Below, one piece after another: positions 47,213-59,163 of a stretch of DNA of 64,000 nucleotides. Every line of letters begins with the position of its first letter. Positions within the stretch are counted from its first letter, which is position 1. Source of the stretch: Thaumasiovibrio occultus (GTDB lineage Bacteria > Pseudomonadota > Gammaproteobacteria > Enterobacterales > Vibrionaceae). A program made the position numbers and the translations under genes. The notes below the pieces were generated by a model, which made no database searches, had not been told where the DNA came from, and saw only the letters and a list, made by a program, of their open reading frames with translations. The DNA lies in contig AP023052.1 in assembly GCA_019703815.1 (NCBI GenBank), positions 2,666,001 to 2,730,000 of the forward strand, written 5' to 3'.

Positions 47213-48130
47213 TTAGGCAAGCACCATTCCAGGTTGTGCTAGCGTCAACGGCACATCGCGCTCGTCTTCGAAAGTCACCATTTCATAGGCATCTTCCATC
47301 GCAAGCACTGCACGTAACAGTTTATTGTTCAGTGCATGGCCTGATTTAAACGCACGCACTTCACCGATAATGTTGTGGCCACACATGTAGAGATCACCAA
47401 TGGCGTCCAATACTTTGTGCTTCACTAACTCATTATCATAACGTAAACCGTCTTCGTTTAAGATGCGGTAGTCATCAAGAACGATCGCGTTATCGAAGCT
47501 GCCACCCAAACATTTGTTCTGGGACTGCAGAAATTCAATATCACGCATGAAACCGAAGGTACGCGCGCGGCTAATTTGCTGCACAAACGCTTTGCTTGAA
47601 AAATCCATCACTAAGTTTTGCTGATCTGCTTCAATCGCCGGGTGATTGAAATCGATGGCAAAGTCCAAACGAAAGCCGTTATACGGTCTTAGCTCGGCCC
47701 ACTTGTCACCGTCTTCTACGCGAACAGGTTTTTTGATACGTAAGAAACGCTTAGGCGCATTCAAGGTATCAATACCGGCAGATTGCAACAGATAGATAAA
47801 TGGACTGGCACTGCCGTCCATGATCGGAATTTCTGGTGCATCAACTTCGATAATGATGTTATCGATCCCCATGCCAGCCAAGGCCGCATTAAGGTGCTCG
47901 ACTGTAGAGATGCGAACGCCGTTTTCATTTACCAACGCAGTACACAGCATGGTATCGCGGACTGAGTTCGCATCAACAGGGAAGTCAACCGCAGGATCAA
48001 GATCCACACGACGATAAATCACGCCAGTATTAGCAGCTGCTGGGCGTAAAGTAAGCGTGACTCGGCGGCCAGAGTGCAAGCCAACCCCGGTCGTTTTCAC
48101 AATGCTTTTTAGCGTACGCTGTCTAATCAT
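47213..48130 (-). CDS. lpxC: UDP-3-O-acyl-N-acetylglucosamine deacetylase LpxC
   Basis: The committed zinc-dependent step of lipid A synthesis. The 305-residue product equals E. coli LpxC in length. Zinc ligand H79 is in [10 protein letters not shown], and the second site is [11 protein letters not shown]. The C-terminus [13 protein letters not shown] is a degradation-tag-like tail (the E. coli FtsH signal ends LAFKAPSAVLA). GGGAAG lies before the ATG. It ends the dcw cluster, 111 bases after ftsZ; a short hairpin (48176-48194) lies between. Confidence 0.96.
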   Translation of the reverse strand: MIRQRTLKSIVKTTGVGLHSGRRVTLTLRPAAANTGVIYRRVDLDPAVDFPVDANSVRDTMLCTALVNENGVRISTVEHLNAALAGMGIDNIIIEVDAPEIPIMDGSASPFIYLLQSAGIDTLNAPKRFLRIKKPVRVEDGDKWAELRPYNGFRLDFAIDFNHPAIEADQQNLVMDFSSKAFVQQISRARTFGFMRDIEFLQSQNKCLGGSFDNAIVLDDYRILNEDGLRYDNELVKHKVLDAIGDLYMCGHNIIGEVRAFKSGHALNNKLLRAVLAMEDAYEMVTFEDERDVPLTLAQPGMVLA

Positions 48131-48241
48131 AAGTCACTTCCCAATCTACATTCACACTGGACTAGAGTGTATAGATTCGCCAACAATAGGCGAAAATTTG
48201 GCTCATCATACCAGTTTTGTGAGCTATATCCAAGCGCTGAC

Positions 48242-49420
48242 TTAGTCAGCCTGCTTACGTAAGAAAGCAGGAATGTCTAGATAGTCAGGGCTAGACTCAG
48301 CTTTTGGTGCTGGCTTCGCTTGTGCCGCTGCACCTGTTTGCGCTGGCGGAGTCACTGGCTCAGCGGCTTCTGCTGCTGGCTGTTGTGGCTCTACCGCTGG
48401 CGCTTTAGGCTGTGCTGCCGCTGGTTTCGTTGCCGCTTGTACCAAAGTGATGTCTGGCTTCTTCTCGTTACCGATACCTGTTGCCACTACGGTTACACGT
48501 AGTTCATCAGACATTTCTGGGTCCAGAGAAGTACCAATCACAACGGTCGCATTATCAGAAGCAAACGCTTTGACGGTATTACCCACAGTTTCGAACTCGT
48601 CAAGGCGCATGTCGAAGCCTGCCGTGATGTTGACCAGTACGCCACGCGCACCCGCCAAATCGATATCTTCCAATAGCGGAGAAGAAATTGCCATTTCAGC
48701 CGCTTCTTCAGCGCGATCTTCACCTGTCGCAATACCGCTACCCATCATCGCGTGACCCATCTCAGACATCACGGTACGTACGTCCGCAAAGTCGACGTTG
48801 ATGTGGCCAGGGCGCGTGATAAGCTCAGCAATACCTTGAACAGCGTTACGCAATACGTCGTTTGCTTTTGCAAAAGCATCAAGCAGTGTAATACCACGGC
48901 CCAATACTTTGAGTAGTTTCTCGTTCGGGATGGTGATCAGAGAGTCAACGTGCTTCGACAACTCTTCAATGCCCTGCTCGGCAAAAGCCATACGCTTTTT
49001 GCCTTCGAAGCTAAATGGCTTAGTCACCACAGCAACGGTCAGAATACCCAATTCTTTCGCAATTTCAGCAATAACTGGCGCTGCACCGGTACCGGTACCA
49101 CCACCCATACCCGCTGCGATAAATACCATATCGGCACCTTCGAGCTGAGCTTTAATCGCTTCGCGATCTTCCATTGCTGAATCACGACCCACTTGTGGGT
49201 TCGCGCCAGCCCCCAAACCTTTAGTGATATCACCGCCGATCTGAATGGTTGAACTTACATTGGTTTTCTTCAGTGCTTGTGCGTCGGTATTCACGCTGAT
49301 GAAATCGACACCTTCGATCGACTCTCTCACCATGTGCTCTACAGCATTACCACCGCCACCGCCTACGCCAATGACCTTAATTACCGCTTCGTCAGACATG
49401 TCCATCATCGGTTCAAACAT
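48242..49420 (-). CDS. ftsZ: Cell division protein FtsZ
   Basis: Tubulin-like GTPase that forms the division ring. The 392-residue product has the GTP signature [17 protein letters not shown], an Ala/Pro/Gln-rich linker (about 320-375), and the conserved tail [12 protein letters not shown] that binds FtsA, ZipA and ZapD. GGAGAG lies before the ATG. It follows ftsA by 34 bases. Confidence 0.97.
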   Translation of the reverse strand: MFEPMMDMSDEAVIKVIGVGGGGGNAVEHMVRESIEGVDFISVNTDAQALKKTNVSSTIQIGGDITKGLGAGANPQVGRDSAMEDREAIKAQLEGADMVFIAAGMGGGTGTGAAPVIAEIAKELGILTVAVVTKPFSFEGKKRMAFAEQGIEELSKHVDSLITIPNEKLLKVLGRGITLLDAFAKANDVLRNAVQGIAELITRPGHINVDFADVRTVMSEMGHAMMGSGIATGEDRAEEAAEMAISSPLLEDIDLAGARGVLVNITAGFDMRLDEFETVGNTVKAFASDNATVVIGTSLDPEMSDELRVTVVATGIGNEKKPDITLVQAATKPAAAQPKAPAVEPQQPAAEAAEPVTPPAQTGAAAQAKPAPKAESSPDYLDIPAFLRKQAD

Positions 49421-49454
49421 CTGTTCTCTCCGTTTTTCCTGTTCGCATCAGGTT

Positions 49455-50717
49455 CTAAAATTCTCTTTTGAGCCAGTTTGTTACTCGACGCCACATCGAC
49501 GTTGATGATGATGACTGACGAGGTTCAACCTCGAGCGCATCGTACAACTGACTCTCCTTTCCATAATGTAATAAGCCAACCGCTGTCGCATAGGTGGGCG
49601 AGTTGACATACTCAGTAAGGCCACTAAGCCCTACCGGTTTCCCCAACCTAACCTGATTACGGAACACGCGTTCTGCGCATTCTACCAGACCATCTATCTG
49701 AGCGGCACCACCTGTCAGCACGATCCCGGCTGCTAAATGGTGTTTATGCCCGGCATTACGCATTTGTTCTTCAACCGCGACCAACTTTTGCTTCACTAAT
49801 CCAAGCAATTCGCTGTATCGAGGTTCAATCACCTCTGCCAACGTTTGGCTTTGTAAACTGCGTGATGGACGGCCACCGACACTCGGGACATCCACTTTGG
49901 CATCTTTGCTGACTAACTCACTCAGAGCGCAGCCAAAATTTACTTTTAAATCTTCTGCATTGCTCGGTGGTGTACCAAATGCGTAAGCGATATCACTAGT
50001 AACTGCGTTACCTGCGTAAGGAATAACCTCTGCGTGGCGTAATGCACCACCACTCCATACCGCCAAATCCATGGTACCACCGCCGATATCGACGACGCAG
50101 ACACCCAACTCTTTTTCATCTTCCGTCAATACCGCATAACTAGATGCTAGACCGGAGAAGATGAGTTGGTCTACCGTCAAACCACATCGTTCAACCGCTT
50201 TCTCAATATTGCGCGCCATATCGTTATGGCACGTAATCATATGAACGCTAGCTTGCATCCTTACGCCCGACAAACCAACCGGGTTTTTGATCCCTTCTTG
50301 ATAATCGATCGTAAATTCTTGCGGAATAATATGCAGCGTTCGAAGTTCGTCGCTTAACTTTACCGACTTTGCCGTGTGAATCACATTGTCGACGTCTTCT
50401 TGCGTGACCTCTTTATCAGAAATAGGCACCATACCTTTTTCTGTCAGGCTATTGATATGTTTGCCTGAAAGAGAGAGAAACACAGATTCGATTCGACAAT
50501 CTGCAATCAGCTCAGCTTGATCAATTGCACGCTGAACCGATTTCACTACTGACTCAAGATCGTTTACGCCACCTTTATCCATCCCTTTTGAAGGGCTGCT
50601 GCCGTGGCCTATAATATTAATCGTGCTGTCAGGGAGGACCTCACCGACCAACGCCGTGACTTTCGACGTTCCGATGTCCAATCCCACAACTAGCTGTTTA
50701 TCTGTTGACTTGGTCAT
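49455..50717 (-). CDS. ftsA: Cell division protein FtsA
   Basis: An actin-like ATPase that tethers FtsZ to the membrane. The 420-residue product has phosphate loops (VGLDIGTSKVTALVGE and VVDIGGGTMDLAVW), the adenosine region GIVLTGGAAQIDGL, and a C-terminal amphipathic membrane helix (SMWRRVTNWLKREF). It follows ftsQ by 11 bases. Confidence 0.97.
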   Translation of the reverse strand: MTKSTDKQLVVGLDIGTSKVTALVGEVLPDSTINIIGHGSSPSKGMDKGGVNDLESVVKSVQRAIDQAELIADCRIESVFLSLSGKHINSLTEKGMVPISDKEVTQEDVDNVIHTAKSVKLSDELRTLHIIPQEFTIDYQEGIKNPVGLSGVRMQASVHMITCHNDMARNIEKAVERCGLTVDQLIFSGLASSYAVLTEDEKELGVCVVDIGGGTMDLAVWSGGALRHAEVIPYAGNAVTSDIAYAFGTPPSNAEDLKVNFGCALSELVSKDAKVDVPSVGGRPSRSLQSQTLAEVIEPRYSELLGLVKQKLVAVEEQMRNAGHKHHLAAGIVLTGGAAQIDGLVECAERVFRNQVRLGKPVGLSGLTEYVNSPTYATAVGLLHYGKESQLYDALEVEPRQSSSSTSMWRRVTNWLKREF

Positions 50718-50728
50718 GCTCTCTCTAT

Positions 50729-51472
50729 TTATTGCTGCTCAGTATCCAACCAGCCAATAGCGGCCCCTGTATCATAACGTAAATCAACGTATTCGATGCC
50801 TTTGTCAGCCGCCGCTAAGCGCGGATACAGCATGATAAACCGCTCTACACGTTCTTCCATTGAGCGTCGTCCAAGCTCCAACGTCATGCCGTTATCAAGT
50901 TGCAATCGCCACGCTAAACGGGGATCCAATTCAACTTGCGTTACGGTTAACCCAATCGACGATAACTGCGCTTGGAACGCTTGCCATTCATCCATTACGC
51001 GATGACTACTGCCATCTGGGCCAGAAAGCTGGACGAGCTCGTCAGCCGCTGGTGCCTGCGCAACAAACACTTCGCCATGCACATTTAGCATCGCATTGTC
51101 CGACCATCGAGCGCGAGGTTGATGCTCAACCAAGTAAACTTGAAGCGTATCCGGCCACTGCTTTCTGACAGAGGCACTAGCCACCCAAGGTAAACGCTCG
51201 ATCGCCGCTTGAATAACAGAGACATCTTGCGTAACAAAACTGCCGAGTGGTTCTAACTGAAGAATGGCTTCACGCACATCATCCGTTGCCAGATATGTCA
51301 GTTCACCTTCTATCATCAAGTTTGACAGTGGCAATCGGTCTGCATTGGTCATCCAACGTGCAATCCCGATACCTGCAACCACTAACAATAAGAGCACTGA
51401 GAGAAAAAAGCTCAATGCGCCCCATTGTCGCCAATCTCGCTCCGACACCGGAAGATCATTGATCGTCGTCAT
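50729..51472 (-). CDS. ftsQ: Cell division protein FtsQ
   Basis: A bitopic inner-membrane protein that links early and late division proteins. The 247-residue product has a cytoplasmic N-terminus, one membrane helix (ALSFFLSVLLLLVVAGIGIA, about 19-38), a periplasmic POTRA domain starting LPLSNLMIEGELTYL, and a beta domain. It follows a 198-base gap after murC (51473-51670), where other proteobacteria often have ddl; I see only possible ftsQ promoter sequence there. Confidence 0.94.
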   Translation of the reverse strand: MTTINDLPVSERDWRQWGALSFFLSVLLLLVVAGIGIARWMTNADRLPLSNLMIEGELTYLATDDVREAILQLEPLGSFVTQDVSVIQAAIERLPWVASASVRKQWPDTLQVYLVEHQPRARWSDNAMLNVHGEVFVAQAPAADELVQLSGPDGSSHRVMDEWQAFQAQLSSIGLTVTQVELDPRLAWRLQLDNGMTLELGRRSMEERVERFIMLYPRLAAADKGIEYVDLRYDTGAAIGWLDTEQQ

Positions 51473-51670
51473 GCCGTCTCCACTGAATTCCTCAAATACC
51501 CGAAATTTGCGTATTTAAGGCCAAAGTTGATCGATTATACCGACCTGATTGCCTGTCTCCAACCATTGTAATGCTATTCAGCGATGTCAGCGCACAGAAT
51601 CTAGCCAACATTGTTTGATTTACATTCAGATTTTGTCGTTTGCCCTGGCAAATGGCCTCAAAAGCTTAGT

Positions 51671-53131
51671 TTAATTAACTTGCATCTTCGCGATGTTTAG
51701 CTCAAATGCCGCCAAATCGCGGGCAATTTTACCGACATCACCGGCACCTTGGGTCAGCACCAGATCGTTATCTTGCAAGATATTCGCCAAAGTTGATGGC
51801 AAAACGTCCTTATCAGCAACAAAAATCGGATCCAATTTGCCGCGCTGGCGAATCGTACGACACAGCGAACGGCCATCCGCTCCTGGAATAGGATCTTCAC
51901 CTGCCGCATACACATCCAACATCACCAGTACGTCTACTTTGTCGAGCACGTTGGCAAAATCATCGTACAAATCACGTGTGCGGCTGTAGCGATGAGGTTG
52001 GAAAATCATCACCAAACGTTTGTCGGGCCAACCTGCACGAGCCGCATCAATGGTGACATCAACTTCACTTGGATGATGACCATAATCGTCCACCAGCATC
52101 ACCTGACCATTACCCGTCTCAAACTCACCTAAGTGGTCAAAACGACGGCCTGTGCCAGCAAATTCCGCCAACGCCGACAAAATCGCGTCATCCGCCACGT
52201 TTTCTTCGGTCGCAACCGCAATCGCGGCCGCAGCGTTAAGCGCGTTGTGACGACCCGGTACGTTCAAAGTGATGTTCAACGTTGGGTGATTGCGACGCTC
52301 AACCGAGAAGTGACCTTGCTGGCCTTCTTGGCGATAGTGGCTGATGCGCACATCCGCATCATCAGAGAAGCCGTACGTCACAATTTGACGCCCCACCTCT
52401 GGAAGCAATTCGCGTACCACAGGATCGTCCACACACATGACGGCCAAGCCGTAGAACGGCAGATTGTGCAAGAAATCAATAAAGGTTTGCTTCAACACAT
52501 TGAAATCGCCGCCATAGGTGTCCATGTGATCCGCTTCAATATTGGTCACAATGCTCACCATTGGCTGCAGATGCAAAAATGATGCATCGCTTTCATCCGC
52601 TTCGGCAATCAAGTAACGGCTGCACCCTAATCGTGCATTGGTGCCCGCACTTTTCACAAGACCGCCGTTAACAAACGTTGGATCGAGACCCGCTTCAGAA
52701 TAGATCTGCGTGACCATGGCGGTAGTGGTGGTTTTGCCATGGGTCCCGGCCACCGCGATACCGTGGCGGTAACGCATCAACTCAGCCAGCATCTCAGCGC
52801 GGCGCACCACTGGAATGCGCAGCTCACGCGCTGCGACTAGCTCAGGGTTGGTTTCATTGATCGCCGTTGACACGACCACCACACTCGCCCCTGCAACATT
52901 GTCGGCATTGTGGCCGAAGTAAATACGTGCGCCTTTGCTCTCCAAACGCGCCGTTACTGCGTTTTCAGAGATATCGGAGCCCGAGATCTGATAGCCTTCG
53001 TTGACCAAAACCTCAGCAATACCGCTCATGCCTGCGCCGCCGACCCCGACAAAGTGGATGCGCTCAACGCGACGCATCTCAGGCACCATGGTTCGGATTT
53101 TGGCCAGTTGTATGTTGTCTAGTTTGCTCAT
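51671..53131 (-). CDS. murC: UDP-N-acetylmuramate--L-alanine ligase MurC
   Basis: Adds L-alanine to UDP-MurNAc, starting the stem peptide. The 486-residue product has the N-terminal UDP-binding loop [17 protein letters not shown], the ATP loop [11 protein letters not shown], the central [10 protein letters not shown] and the C-terminal ligase domain with [10 protein letters not shown]. It starts 10 bases after murG. E. coli MurC has 491 residues. Confidence 0.97.
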   Translation of the reverse strand: MSKLDNIQLAKIRTMVPEMRRVERIHFVGVGGAGMSGIAEVLVNEGYQISGSDISENAVTARLESKGARIYFGHNADNVAGASVVVVSTAINETNPELVAARELRIPVVRRAEMLAELMRYRHGIAVAGTHGKTTTTAMVTQIYSEAGLDPTFVNGGLVKSAGTNARLGCSRYLIAEADESDASFLHLQPMVSIVTNIEADHMDTYGGDFNVLKQTFIDFLHNLPFYGLAVMCVDDPVVRELLPEVGRQIVTYGFSDDADVRISHYRQEGQQGHFSVERRNHPTLNITLNVPGRHNALNAAAAIAVATEENVADDAILSALAEFAGTGRRFDHLGEFETGNGQVMLVDDYGHHPSEVDVTIDAARAGWPDKRLVMIFQPHRYSRTRDLYDDFANVLDKVDVLVMLDVYAAGEDPIPGADGRSLCRTIRQRGKLDPIFVADKDVLPSTLANILQDNDLVLTQGAGDVGKIARDLAAFELNIAKMQVN

Positions 53132-53141
53132 AACTTCGGTC

Positions 53142-54203
53142 TCATTGTTCTGTTTGCGCGGCGATCACACTCGCCACTTGCTGATCTGCATCGATTATCG
53201 CCATCTGTCGGGCTTTCACGGCCATTTTCAGCAATCGTTCGCGATTCAGCAGGGTTAGTTGCTCAGTGAGTTTCTCAGCAGTTAAATCCGGCTGCTCAAT
53301 CATTAGCGCCGCTCCTGCTGCCACCAAGTGATCAGCATTCAAGGCTTGTTGTCTGTCTTTGTGCATAAAAGGCACGAAAACTGCGCCCACACCAGCTGCC
53401 GCAATTTCAGAGACGGTTAATGCACCAGAGCGGCACACAACGACATCAGCCCAGCTGTAGGCTTCGGCAACATCGTCAATAAAGTCGGTTACTTGCGCAT
53501 TTACGCCGGCGTTTTGGTAAGCGGCGATCACGTCGTCGCTATTACCTTTACCTGCTTGATGGCGGACGATCACACTCTGGCACATCGCACCGGTAGATTG
53601 TGGCAGCGTGGTATTAAGAATACGCGCCCCTTGGCTCCCCCCCATAACAAGAATCCGCAGCGGCCCTTGGCGATCGGCAAAACGCTCTTCCGGTGGCGCA
53701 ATCGCAACCACATCTTCACGCACAGGGTTACCAACCACTGGCTTGTTAGCAAATGCACCCGGGAAGGCTTGAAGCACGGCAGAGGCCACTTTTGACAACC
53801 AGCGGTTAGTCAAACCGGCCACAGCGTTTTGCTCATGGAGGACCACAGGAATACCACTTAACCATGCCGCGATCCCGCCAGGACCACTCACATAGCCGCC
53901 CATACCGAGCACCACATCGGGTTGGTAGTTTTTCAAATGACGACGGGCTTGCAAAATCGCACCCGTAATTTGGAATGGCGCCATCAATAAACGTTTGATG
54001 CCACCACCGCGCAGGCCTTTCACGCGAATGAAATCAATCTCAATACCGTGCTTAGGCACTAAATCCGCTTCCATTCGATCAGCGGTGCCCAACCAACGAA
54101 TTTCCCAACCTTGCTCCTGTAAGCGTTTAGCCACCGCTAAACCAGGAAAAACGTGACCACCGGTACCACCAGCCATCACCAGTAATTTTTTATTCTTCGC
54201 CAT
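53142..54203 (-). CDS. murG: Lipid II synthase MurG (UDP-GlcNAc transferase)
   Basis: Adds GlcNAc to lipid I at the inner membrane face. The 353-residue product starts [20 protein letters not shown], with the glycine-rich donor loop, a second loop [10 protein letters not shown], and a C-terminal GT-B domain with [18 protein letters not shown] 54203 is preferred over GTG 54209 because GAG sits at good spacing. The gene overlaps the end of ftsW by 14 bases. Confidence 0.96.
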   Translation of the reverse strand: MAKNKKLLVMAGGTGGHVFPGLAVAKRLQEQGWEIRWLGTADRMEADLVPKHGIEIDFIRVKGLRGGGIKRLLMAPFQITGAILQARRHLKNYQPDVVLGMGGYVSGPGGIAAWLSGIPVVLHEQNAVAGLTNRWLSKVASAVLQAFPGAFANKPVVGNPVREDVVAIAPPEERFADRQGPLRILVMGGSQGARILNTTLPQSTGAMCQSVIVRHQAGKGNSDDVIAAYQNAGVNAQVTDFIDDVAEAYSWADVVVCRSGALTVSEIAAAGVGAVFVPFMHKDRQQALNADHLVAAGAALMIEQPDLTAEKLTEQLTLLNRERLLKMAVKARQMAIIDADQQVASVIAAQTEQ

Positions 54204-55392
54204 CTTCACTCAATTCATGCGTCGCTAGCCAAGCCGCTTTGAGCCGTTGTTCATGGTCAATACGCATTAACAGCGCTACCGCGACGGCCATTATTAATAA
54301 ACTCGAACCACCATAACTGATCAGTGGTAATGTCAAACCCTTGGTTGGCAGTAAGCCGGCTGCCGCCCCAACGTTAACCAAACTTTGAAACGCAAACCAG
54401 AAGCTCAAACCTACCGCTAAATAACCGCCAAACAGCTCTTCCGTTTCCAAACAGCGCTTGGCGATCATCAAGGCTTTAAACACCAAGGCGAAGATCAGCA
54501 GCAACACTAAGGTTACTCCCACCAATCCCATCTCCTCGGCCCAGACCGAGAACACAAAGTCAGTGTGCGCTTCCGGTAAATATTCAAGCTTTTGGATGGA
54601 GTTACCCAATCCTTGCCCAAACCAATCGCCGCGGCCAAACGCCATCAACGACTGGGTAAGCTGATAGCCCGTATTAAACGGATCGGACCACGGATCTAAG
54701 AACGCCACCATACGCTTCACACGATAGGTCGCCGACAAAATCATAATGGTCAACGCGCCACAGGCTAAAACCAACAGCAAAATAAACTGCCATAAAATCG
54801 AGCCAGCCATAAAGATCATACCGGTAGTGATCACTAGCATCACTACAAACGAACCGAAGTCTGGCTGAGCCATCAACAATGCCGCCATCGCCGCTAATAC
54901 CGCAAACGGCTTGGCAAAGCCATTGGCAAAATTCTGTCGCACCGCTTCGTGGCGTCTCACCAGATAACCGGCTAAAAACACCAGCAGTGCCAATTTCGCT
55001 AACTCCGCAGGCTGGAAGTTAATAATCCCCAGCGAGATCCAACGTGAGGCACCATTCACAGAGCGACCCACGATCAGCACCGCAAACAGTGACGCCAGCG
55101 CAAACATCAGCAGTGGAAAACTGGCTTTAAGCCACCTCTCCAATGGGATCAACAGCGTTACGGTACCCACGATCAACGCCAAGCAGACATACACACCATG
55201 GCGGATCGTAAAATGCAGCGGGTTACCGGTTAAACGGGTCGCAATCGGCTCTGACGCCGAAGTAACGGCAACTAAGCCAACAACCAACAAGCCAAAAATA
55301 ATCCACAGAAGTTCGCGATCATACCAACACGACGGCGCTGTGTGTTTCACACTGTCTCGTTGCGCTAGAAACGCCTCCATCCGGGTGAGCAT
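54190..55392 (-). CDS. ftsW: Septal peptidoglycan polymerase FtsW (SEDS family)
   Basis: An inner-membrane glycosyltransferase that polymerises lipid II at the septum together with FtsI. The 400-residue product has ten membrane segments and SEDS motifs ([51 protein letters not shown]). It overlaps murD by one base (TAATG). Confidence 0.96.
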   Translation of the reverse strand: MLTRMEAFLAQRDSVKHTAPSCWYDRELLWIIFGLLVVGLVAVTSASEPIATRLTGNPLHFTIRHGVYVCLALIVGTVTLLIPLERWLKASFPLLMFALASLFAVLIVGRSVNGASRWISLGIINFQPAELAKLALLVFLAGYLVRRHEAVRQNFANGFAKPFAVLAAMAALLMAQPDFGSFVVMLVITTGMIFMAGSILWQFILLLVLACGALTIMILSATYRVKRMVAFLDPWSDPFNTGYQLTQSLMAFGRGDWFGQGLGNSIQKLEYLPEAHTDFVFSVWAEEMGLVGVTLVLLLIFALVFKALMIAKRCLETEELFGGYLAVGLSFWFAFQSLVNVGAAAGLLPTKGLTLPLISYGGSSLLIMAVAVALLMRIDHEQRLKAAWLATHELSEDGEE

Positions 55393-56723
55393 TAACTGGC
55401 AATCCTTTGTTGGTATTGATCGGCCAGTGCGACAAAGTGATCGCCACGCTGCATAAAGTTGGCAAATTGATCAAAACTGGCACAGGCAGGGGACAATAAA
55501 ATCATATCACCTGACGCCGATGCCGCAGCGGCAATCGCAATCGCTTCATCCATGGTTTCAGTCATAATGGTGTCTGGCGTTAAGTCAGCAAACGCTTGTC
55601 GGTCGCGGCCGTAGCAGTACAAGGTGACCGATAGCGGTGCCAAAATCGGGGCTAGCTCGGCAAAGTCTGCGCCTTTACCGTCACCGCCAACCAGCAGGTG
55701 TAAGCGCCCTTTCAGTTGCAGACCATTCAAGGCCGCACCGGTACTTGCCAGATTGGTCGCCTTTGAGTCATTGACCCACGCCACGCCATTAATGTCCGCC
55801 ACACGCTGACAGCGATGCGGCAGACCTGTGTAATTCCTAATCGCGGCAATCGCGCCTTCGCGACTGATACCTGCTGCGTCCGCTAACGCTAATGCGGCTA
55901 AGCAGTTTGCCACGTTGTGACGCCCCACCAAGGCAATATCAGCCACCGGCATAATAGGTTTGTCGTAAGCCGCGAGCCACTCTTCGCCGTCAACGGTTAA
56001 CAAGCCATACTGGCTTAACGCAAAGCCAAAGGTCACCACCGGCACTTTACGATCTAGTGGCCAAGTATCACTTTCTGCTTGGTTTACTACCGCGCGCTCC
56101 GCATTAGCAAAAATGCGTTGTTTTGCCAGTGCGTAATCGGCTAACCCATCGTAACGATCCATATGATCTTCACTGAGGTTCAAATACGCCGCCGCTTTCA
56201 ATGCCAACGACGACGTGGTTTCCAACTGGAAGCTCGACAGCTCCAACACGTACAAATCGCAGTCTTGCTTAAACAGATCGAGCGCCGCATGGCCAATGTT
56301 GCCACCCACACCGACTGCAATACCGGCCGCTTTGGCCATTTCGCCCACTAAGCTGGTTACCGTACTCTTACCGTTAGAGCCAGTGATCGCTACCACAGGT
56401 TTGTCACAGTGCCATGCGAAAAGTTCAATATCGCCGACGATCGGCACACCCGCTTGTGAAGCCGCGCGAAGTTCAGGTGTCGCCAATGCGATGCCCGGAT
56501 TAGATACGATTAAATCAGCGTCGAGTAACCACTCCGAGCACCAACTACCCGCATGCAGCTCAACCGTGTCCGGCAACTGCTCGCGGCCCGGCGGTTCAGC
56601 GCGGGTATCAATCACTCGAATGTGCAGCGCTTTATCTACGCGTTGTAAGTGCTGAACAACAGAAAGCCCGGTCATACCCAGGCCCACTACTACTACTTTA
56701 TTAATCGTATCCCACGCGTTCAT
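55392..56723 (-). CDS. murD: UDP-N-acetylmuramoyl-L-alanine--D-glutamate ligase MurD
   Basis: Adds D-glutamate to the growing UDP-MurNAc peptide. From the chosen ATG it has 443 residues (E. coli 438), starting [20 protein letters not shown], with ATP loop [12 protein letters not shown] and the ligase motif WVNDSKATN. The start at 56723 overlaps the mraY stop as TAATG, and AAGG lies upstream. The frame runs 19 codons further up inside mraY without family match. Confidence 0.96.
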   Translation of the reverse strand: MNAWDTINKVVVVGLGMTGLSVVQHLQRVDKALHIRVIDTRAEPPGREQLPDTVELHAGSWCSEWLLDADLIVSNPGIALATPELRAASQAGVPIVGDIELFAWHCDKPVVAITGSNGKSTVTSLVGEMAKAAGIAVGVGGNIGHAALDLFKQDCDLYVLELSSFQLETTSSLALKAAAYLNLSEDHMDRYDGLADYALAKQRIFANAERAVVNQAESDTWPLDRKVPVVTFGFALSQYGLLTVDGEEWLAAYDKPIMPVADIALVGRHNVANCLAALALADAAGISREGAIAAIRNYTGLPHRCQRVADINGVAWVNDSKATNLASTGAALNGLQLKGRLHLLVGGDGKGADFAELAPILAPLSVTLYCYGRDRQAFADLTPDTIMTETMDEAIAIAAAASASGDMILLSPACASFDQFANFMQRGDHFVALADQYQQRIAS

Positions 56724-57805
56724 TAACGTACCTTCAACGTCGCAAGTGCTACCAATACCAGCATCAAAGTGATGATCCAAAAGCGCACGATAACGCGAGG
56801 CTCAGGCCAACCTTTTAGCTCATAGTGATGGTGAATAGGTGCCATACGGAAAATGCGCTGGCCGCGCAACTTGTACGAGCCCACTTGCAGGATCACAGAC
56901 ACGGTTTCCATAACGAAAACGCCGCCCATGATCACCAATAGCAATTCTTGACGGATCAATACCGCAATGGTGCCCAACGCGCCGCCCAGTGCCAATGAGC
57001 CCACATCGCCCATGAACACTTGTGCTGGATAGGTGTTGAACCACAAAAAGCCCAAGCCCGCACCGACAATCGCGGTACACACCACCACCAGCTCACTGGC
57101 GTCACGCAAATAAGGAATATGCAGATACTCGGCAAACTGGACGTTACCTGTCGCCCACGCGATGAACGCCATACCACCTGCCACCATGACTGTTGGCATG
57201 ATCGCAAGACCATCAAGGCCATCGGTCAGATTGACGGCGTTACTGGTACCGACAATCACGAAATAGGTCAGCAAGATATAAAACACGCCAAGTTGCGGCA
57301 TTACATCTTTAAAGAAAGGAACCACTAGCTGAGTCGCAGCGGTGTCTTTTCCGTGCCAATACAGCGCAAAAGCCACCACGAGAGCGATCGACGATTGCCA
57401 GAAGTATTTCCAACGTGCGATCAAGCCATCGGTGTTTTTACGCACCACTTTACGGTAATCATCGACAAAACCGACGGCGCCATAGCCGAGCAGTACCGCT
57501 AGCACGGCCCACACATACGGGTTGCTGAGATCGGCCCACAACAATACGGTGACCGTAATCGATGCCAAGATCATGATCCCGCCCATGGTCGGGGTACCAC
57601 GCTTGCTAAAATGAGATTCTGGACCTTCGTTACGAACAACTTGGCCAATTTGCAACAGCTGCAAACGGGCGATCATGCGCGGCCCCATCCAAAGTGAGAT
57701 AAACAGCGCTGTTAAAATACTGACGATCGAGCGGAAGGTCAGGTAGTTGAACAAACGAAAGAAAGGTAAATGCGGCTCCAATAACTCCGCAATCCATAGG
57801 ATCAT
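56723..57805 (-). CDS. mraY: Phospho-MurNAc-pentapeptide transferase MraY
   Basis: Makes lipid I on undecaprenyl phosphate. The 360-residue product has ten membrane segments (E. coli MraY is 360). Catalytic motifs: [24 protein letters not shown] and the histidine cluster [10 protein letters not shown]. It overlaps murF by four bases (ATGA). Confidence 0.97.
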   Translation of the reverse strand: MILWIAELLEPHLPFFRLFNYLTFRSIVSILTALFISLWMGPRMIARLQLLQIGQVVRNEGPESHFSKRGTPTMGGIMILASITVTVLLWADLSNPYVWAVLAVLLGYGAVGFVDDYRKVVRKNTDGLIARWKYFWQSSIALVVAFALYWHGKDTAATQLVVPFFKDVMPQLGVFYILLTYFVIVGTSNAVNLTDGLDGLAIMPTVMVAGGMAFIAWATGNVQFAEYLHIPYLRDASELVVVCTAIVGAGLGFLWFNTYPAQVFMGDVGSLALGGALGTIAVLIRQELLLVIMGGVFVMETVSVILQVGSYKLRGQRIFRMAPIHHHYELKGWPEPRVIVRFWIITLMLVLVALATLKVR

Positions 57806-59163
57806 TGCATTGACTCCTGCAACGCAGTGACAACCTCTTCCATACGTGAGCTTCGCCCGCCTTTTACAAGCACAGTCACTGGTTGGGTCGACATTAACGC
57901 TAGCGTTTCTAGTAAATATTTATTCAACTCATCTTTTTGACGGAAATGGACCCCACCACACAGCTGACTGATGATGGCGCTCTCTTCCCCAAAAGTGAGT
58001 ACAGTATCAAATGCTTTCGCAGCCGCGTATTCTGCAACATTTTGATGCAAATGGGCACTCTCTTTGCCTAGTTCTTTCATATCACCAAGTACGAGAATGC
58101 GACGGCTGTCATAATTAGCGAGTAAATCGATGGCCGCGCGCATCGCCGTCACGCTGGCATTGTAAGTGTCGTCAATCACGGTGAGTGTCGGTGACAGGGT
58201 TTTCACATCCACACGACCGGTGACTTCACTTGGCATGAGCAGCCCGGCAGCGATGTCATCCAATGATGCACCGGCTTGTTGCGCCAATGCCGCTGCGGCC
58301 AACGCGTTGGCGACATTGTGCTGACCCGGCAGCGACAAACGCACCGCGATCGCCCCTTTAGGCGTGTGCAAAGTGAAAGCCGCAATCGCTTGAGCGTCCA
58401 AGGTTACGTCGGTTGCGGTGAAATCCGCATCGCTACTTGATGCCGAGAAGGTAAGTACCTGCTTATCGCTCAGCATCGGTTGCCAGCGGTTTAGGTCGTT
58501 GCTGTCCGCGTTGATAATCGCAATGCCGCCTTCGCTCAAACCTTCAAAGATCTCGCCTTTCGCTTTTGCTACGCCTTCCAGCGAGCCAAAGCCTTCAAGA
58601 TGCGATTCGCCAAGGTTGTTGATCAGCGCAACATCAGGTTGCACCAATGCCGTGGTATAGGCAATTTCGCCAATATGATTGGCACCCAGCTCAATCACTG
58701 CTCGCTTATCGTCTTGGGTTAAACGCAGCAAGGTTAACGGTGCGCCGATATCGTTATTGAAATTGCCCGCCGTTGCCAGCACTTGCGATGACTGGCGCAA
58801 AATAGCGGTGGTCATCTCTTTAACGGTGGTTTTGCCACAACTTCCGGTCAACGCTAGAGTAAACGGATTAAGTTGCTGGCGAACGTAAGCGCCCAGTTGC
58901 CCGAGCGCAATACGGGTATCTTCTACCACCAGCTGCGGCAGGGTGCTAGAGACTTGGTGCGAAACCAACAAGGCGGTTGCGCCGGCCATTTCCGCTTGTG
59001 CGATAAAATCATGCGCATCGAAGCGCTCACCTTTCAATGCCACAAACAAGCAATCGCCATCGATGTGACGTGTATCGGTTGATACCGCTTTAATCTGTAC
59101 GTTATCACCCACTAACATGGCATTCAGGGCAGTCGCCAGTTGAGCTAAATCCACAGCAATCAT
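57802..59163 (-). CDS. murF: UDP-MurNAc-tripeptide--D-Ala-D-Ala ligase MurF
   Basis: Adds D-Ala-D-Ala to complete the pentapeptide. The 453-residue product has the ATP loop [11 protein letters not shown], the motif [13 protein letters not shown], and the C-terminal ligase domain starting [10 protein letters not shown]. It overlaps both murE (by four bases) and mraY. The D-Ala-D-Ala ligase gene ddl is not in this cluster and must lie elsewhere. Confidence 0.96.
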   Translation of the reverse strand: MIAVDLAQLATALNAMLVGDNVQIKAVSTDTRHIDGDCLFVALKGERFDAHDFIAQAEMAGATALLVSHQVSSTLPQLVVEDTRIALGQLGAYVRQQLNPFTLALTGSCGKTTVKEMTTAILRQSSQVLATAGNFNNDIGAPLTLLRLTQDDKRAVIELGANHIGEIAYTTALVQPDVALINNLGESHLEGFGSLEGVAKAKGEIFEGLSEGGIAIINADSNDLNRWQPMLSDKQVLTFSASSSDADFTATDVTLDAQAIAAFTLHTPKGAIAVRLSLPGQHNVANALAAAALAQQAGASLDDIAAGLLMPSEVTGRVDVKTLSPTLTVIDDTYNASVTAMRAAIDLLANYDSRRILVLGDMKELGKESAHLHQNVAEYAAAKAFDTVLTFGEESAIISQLCGGVHFRQKDELNKYLLETLALMSTQPVTVLVKGGRSSRMEEVVTALQESMQ

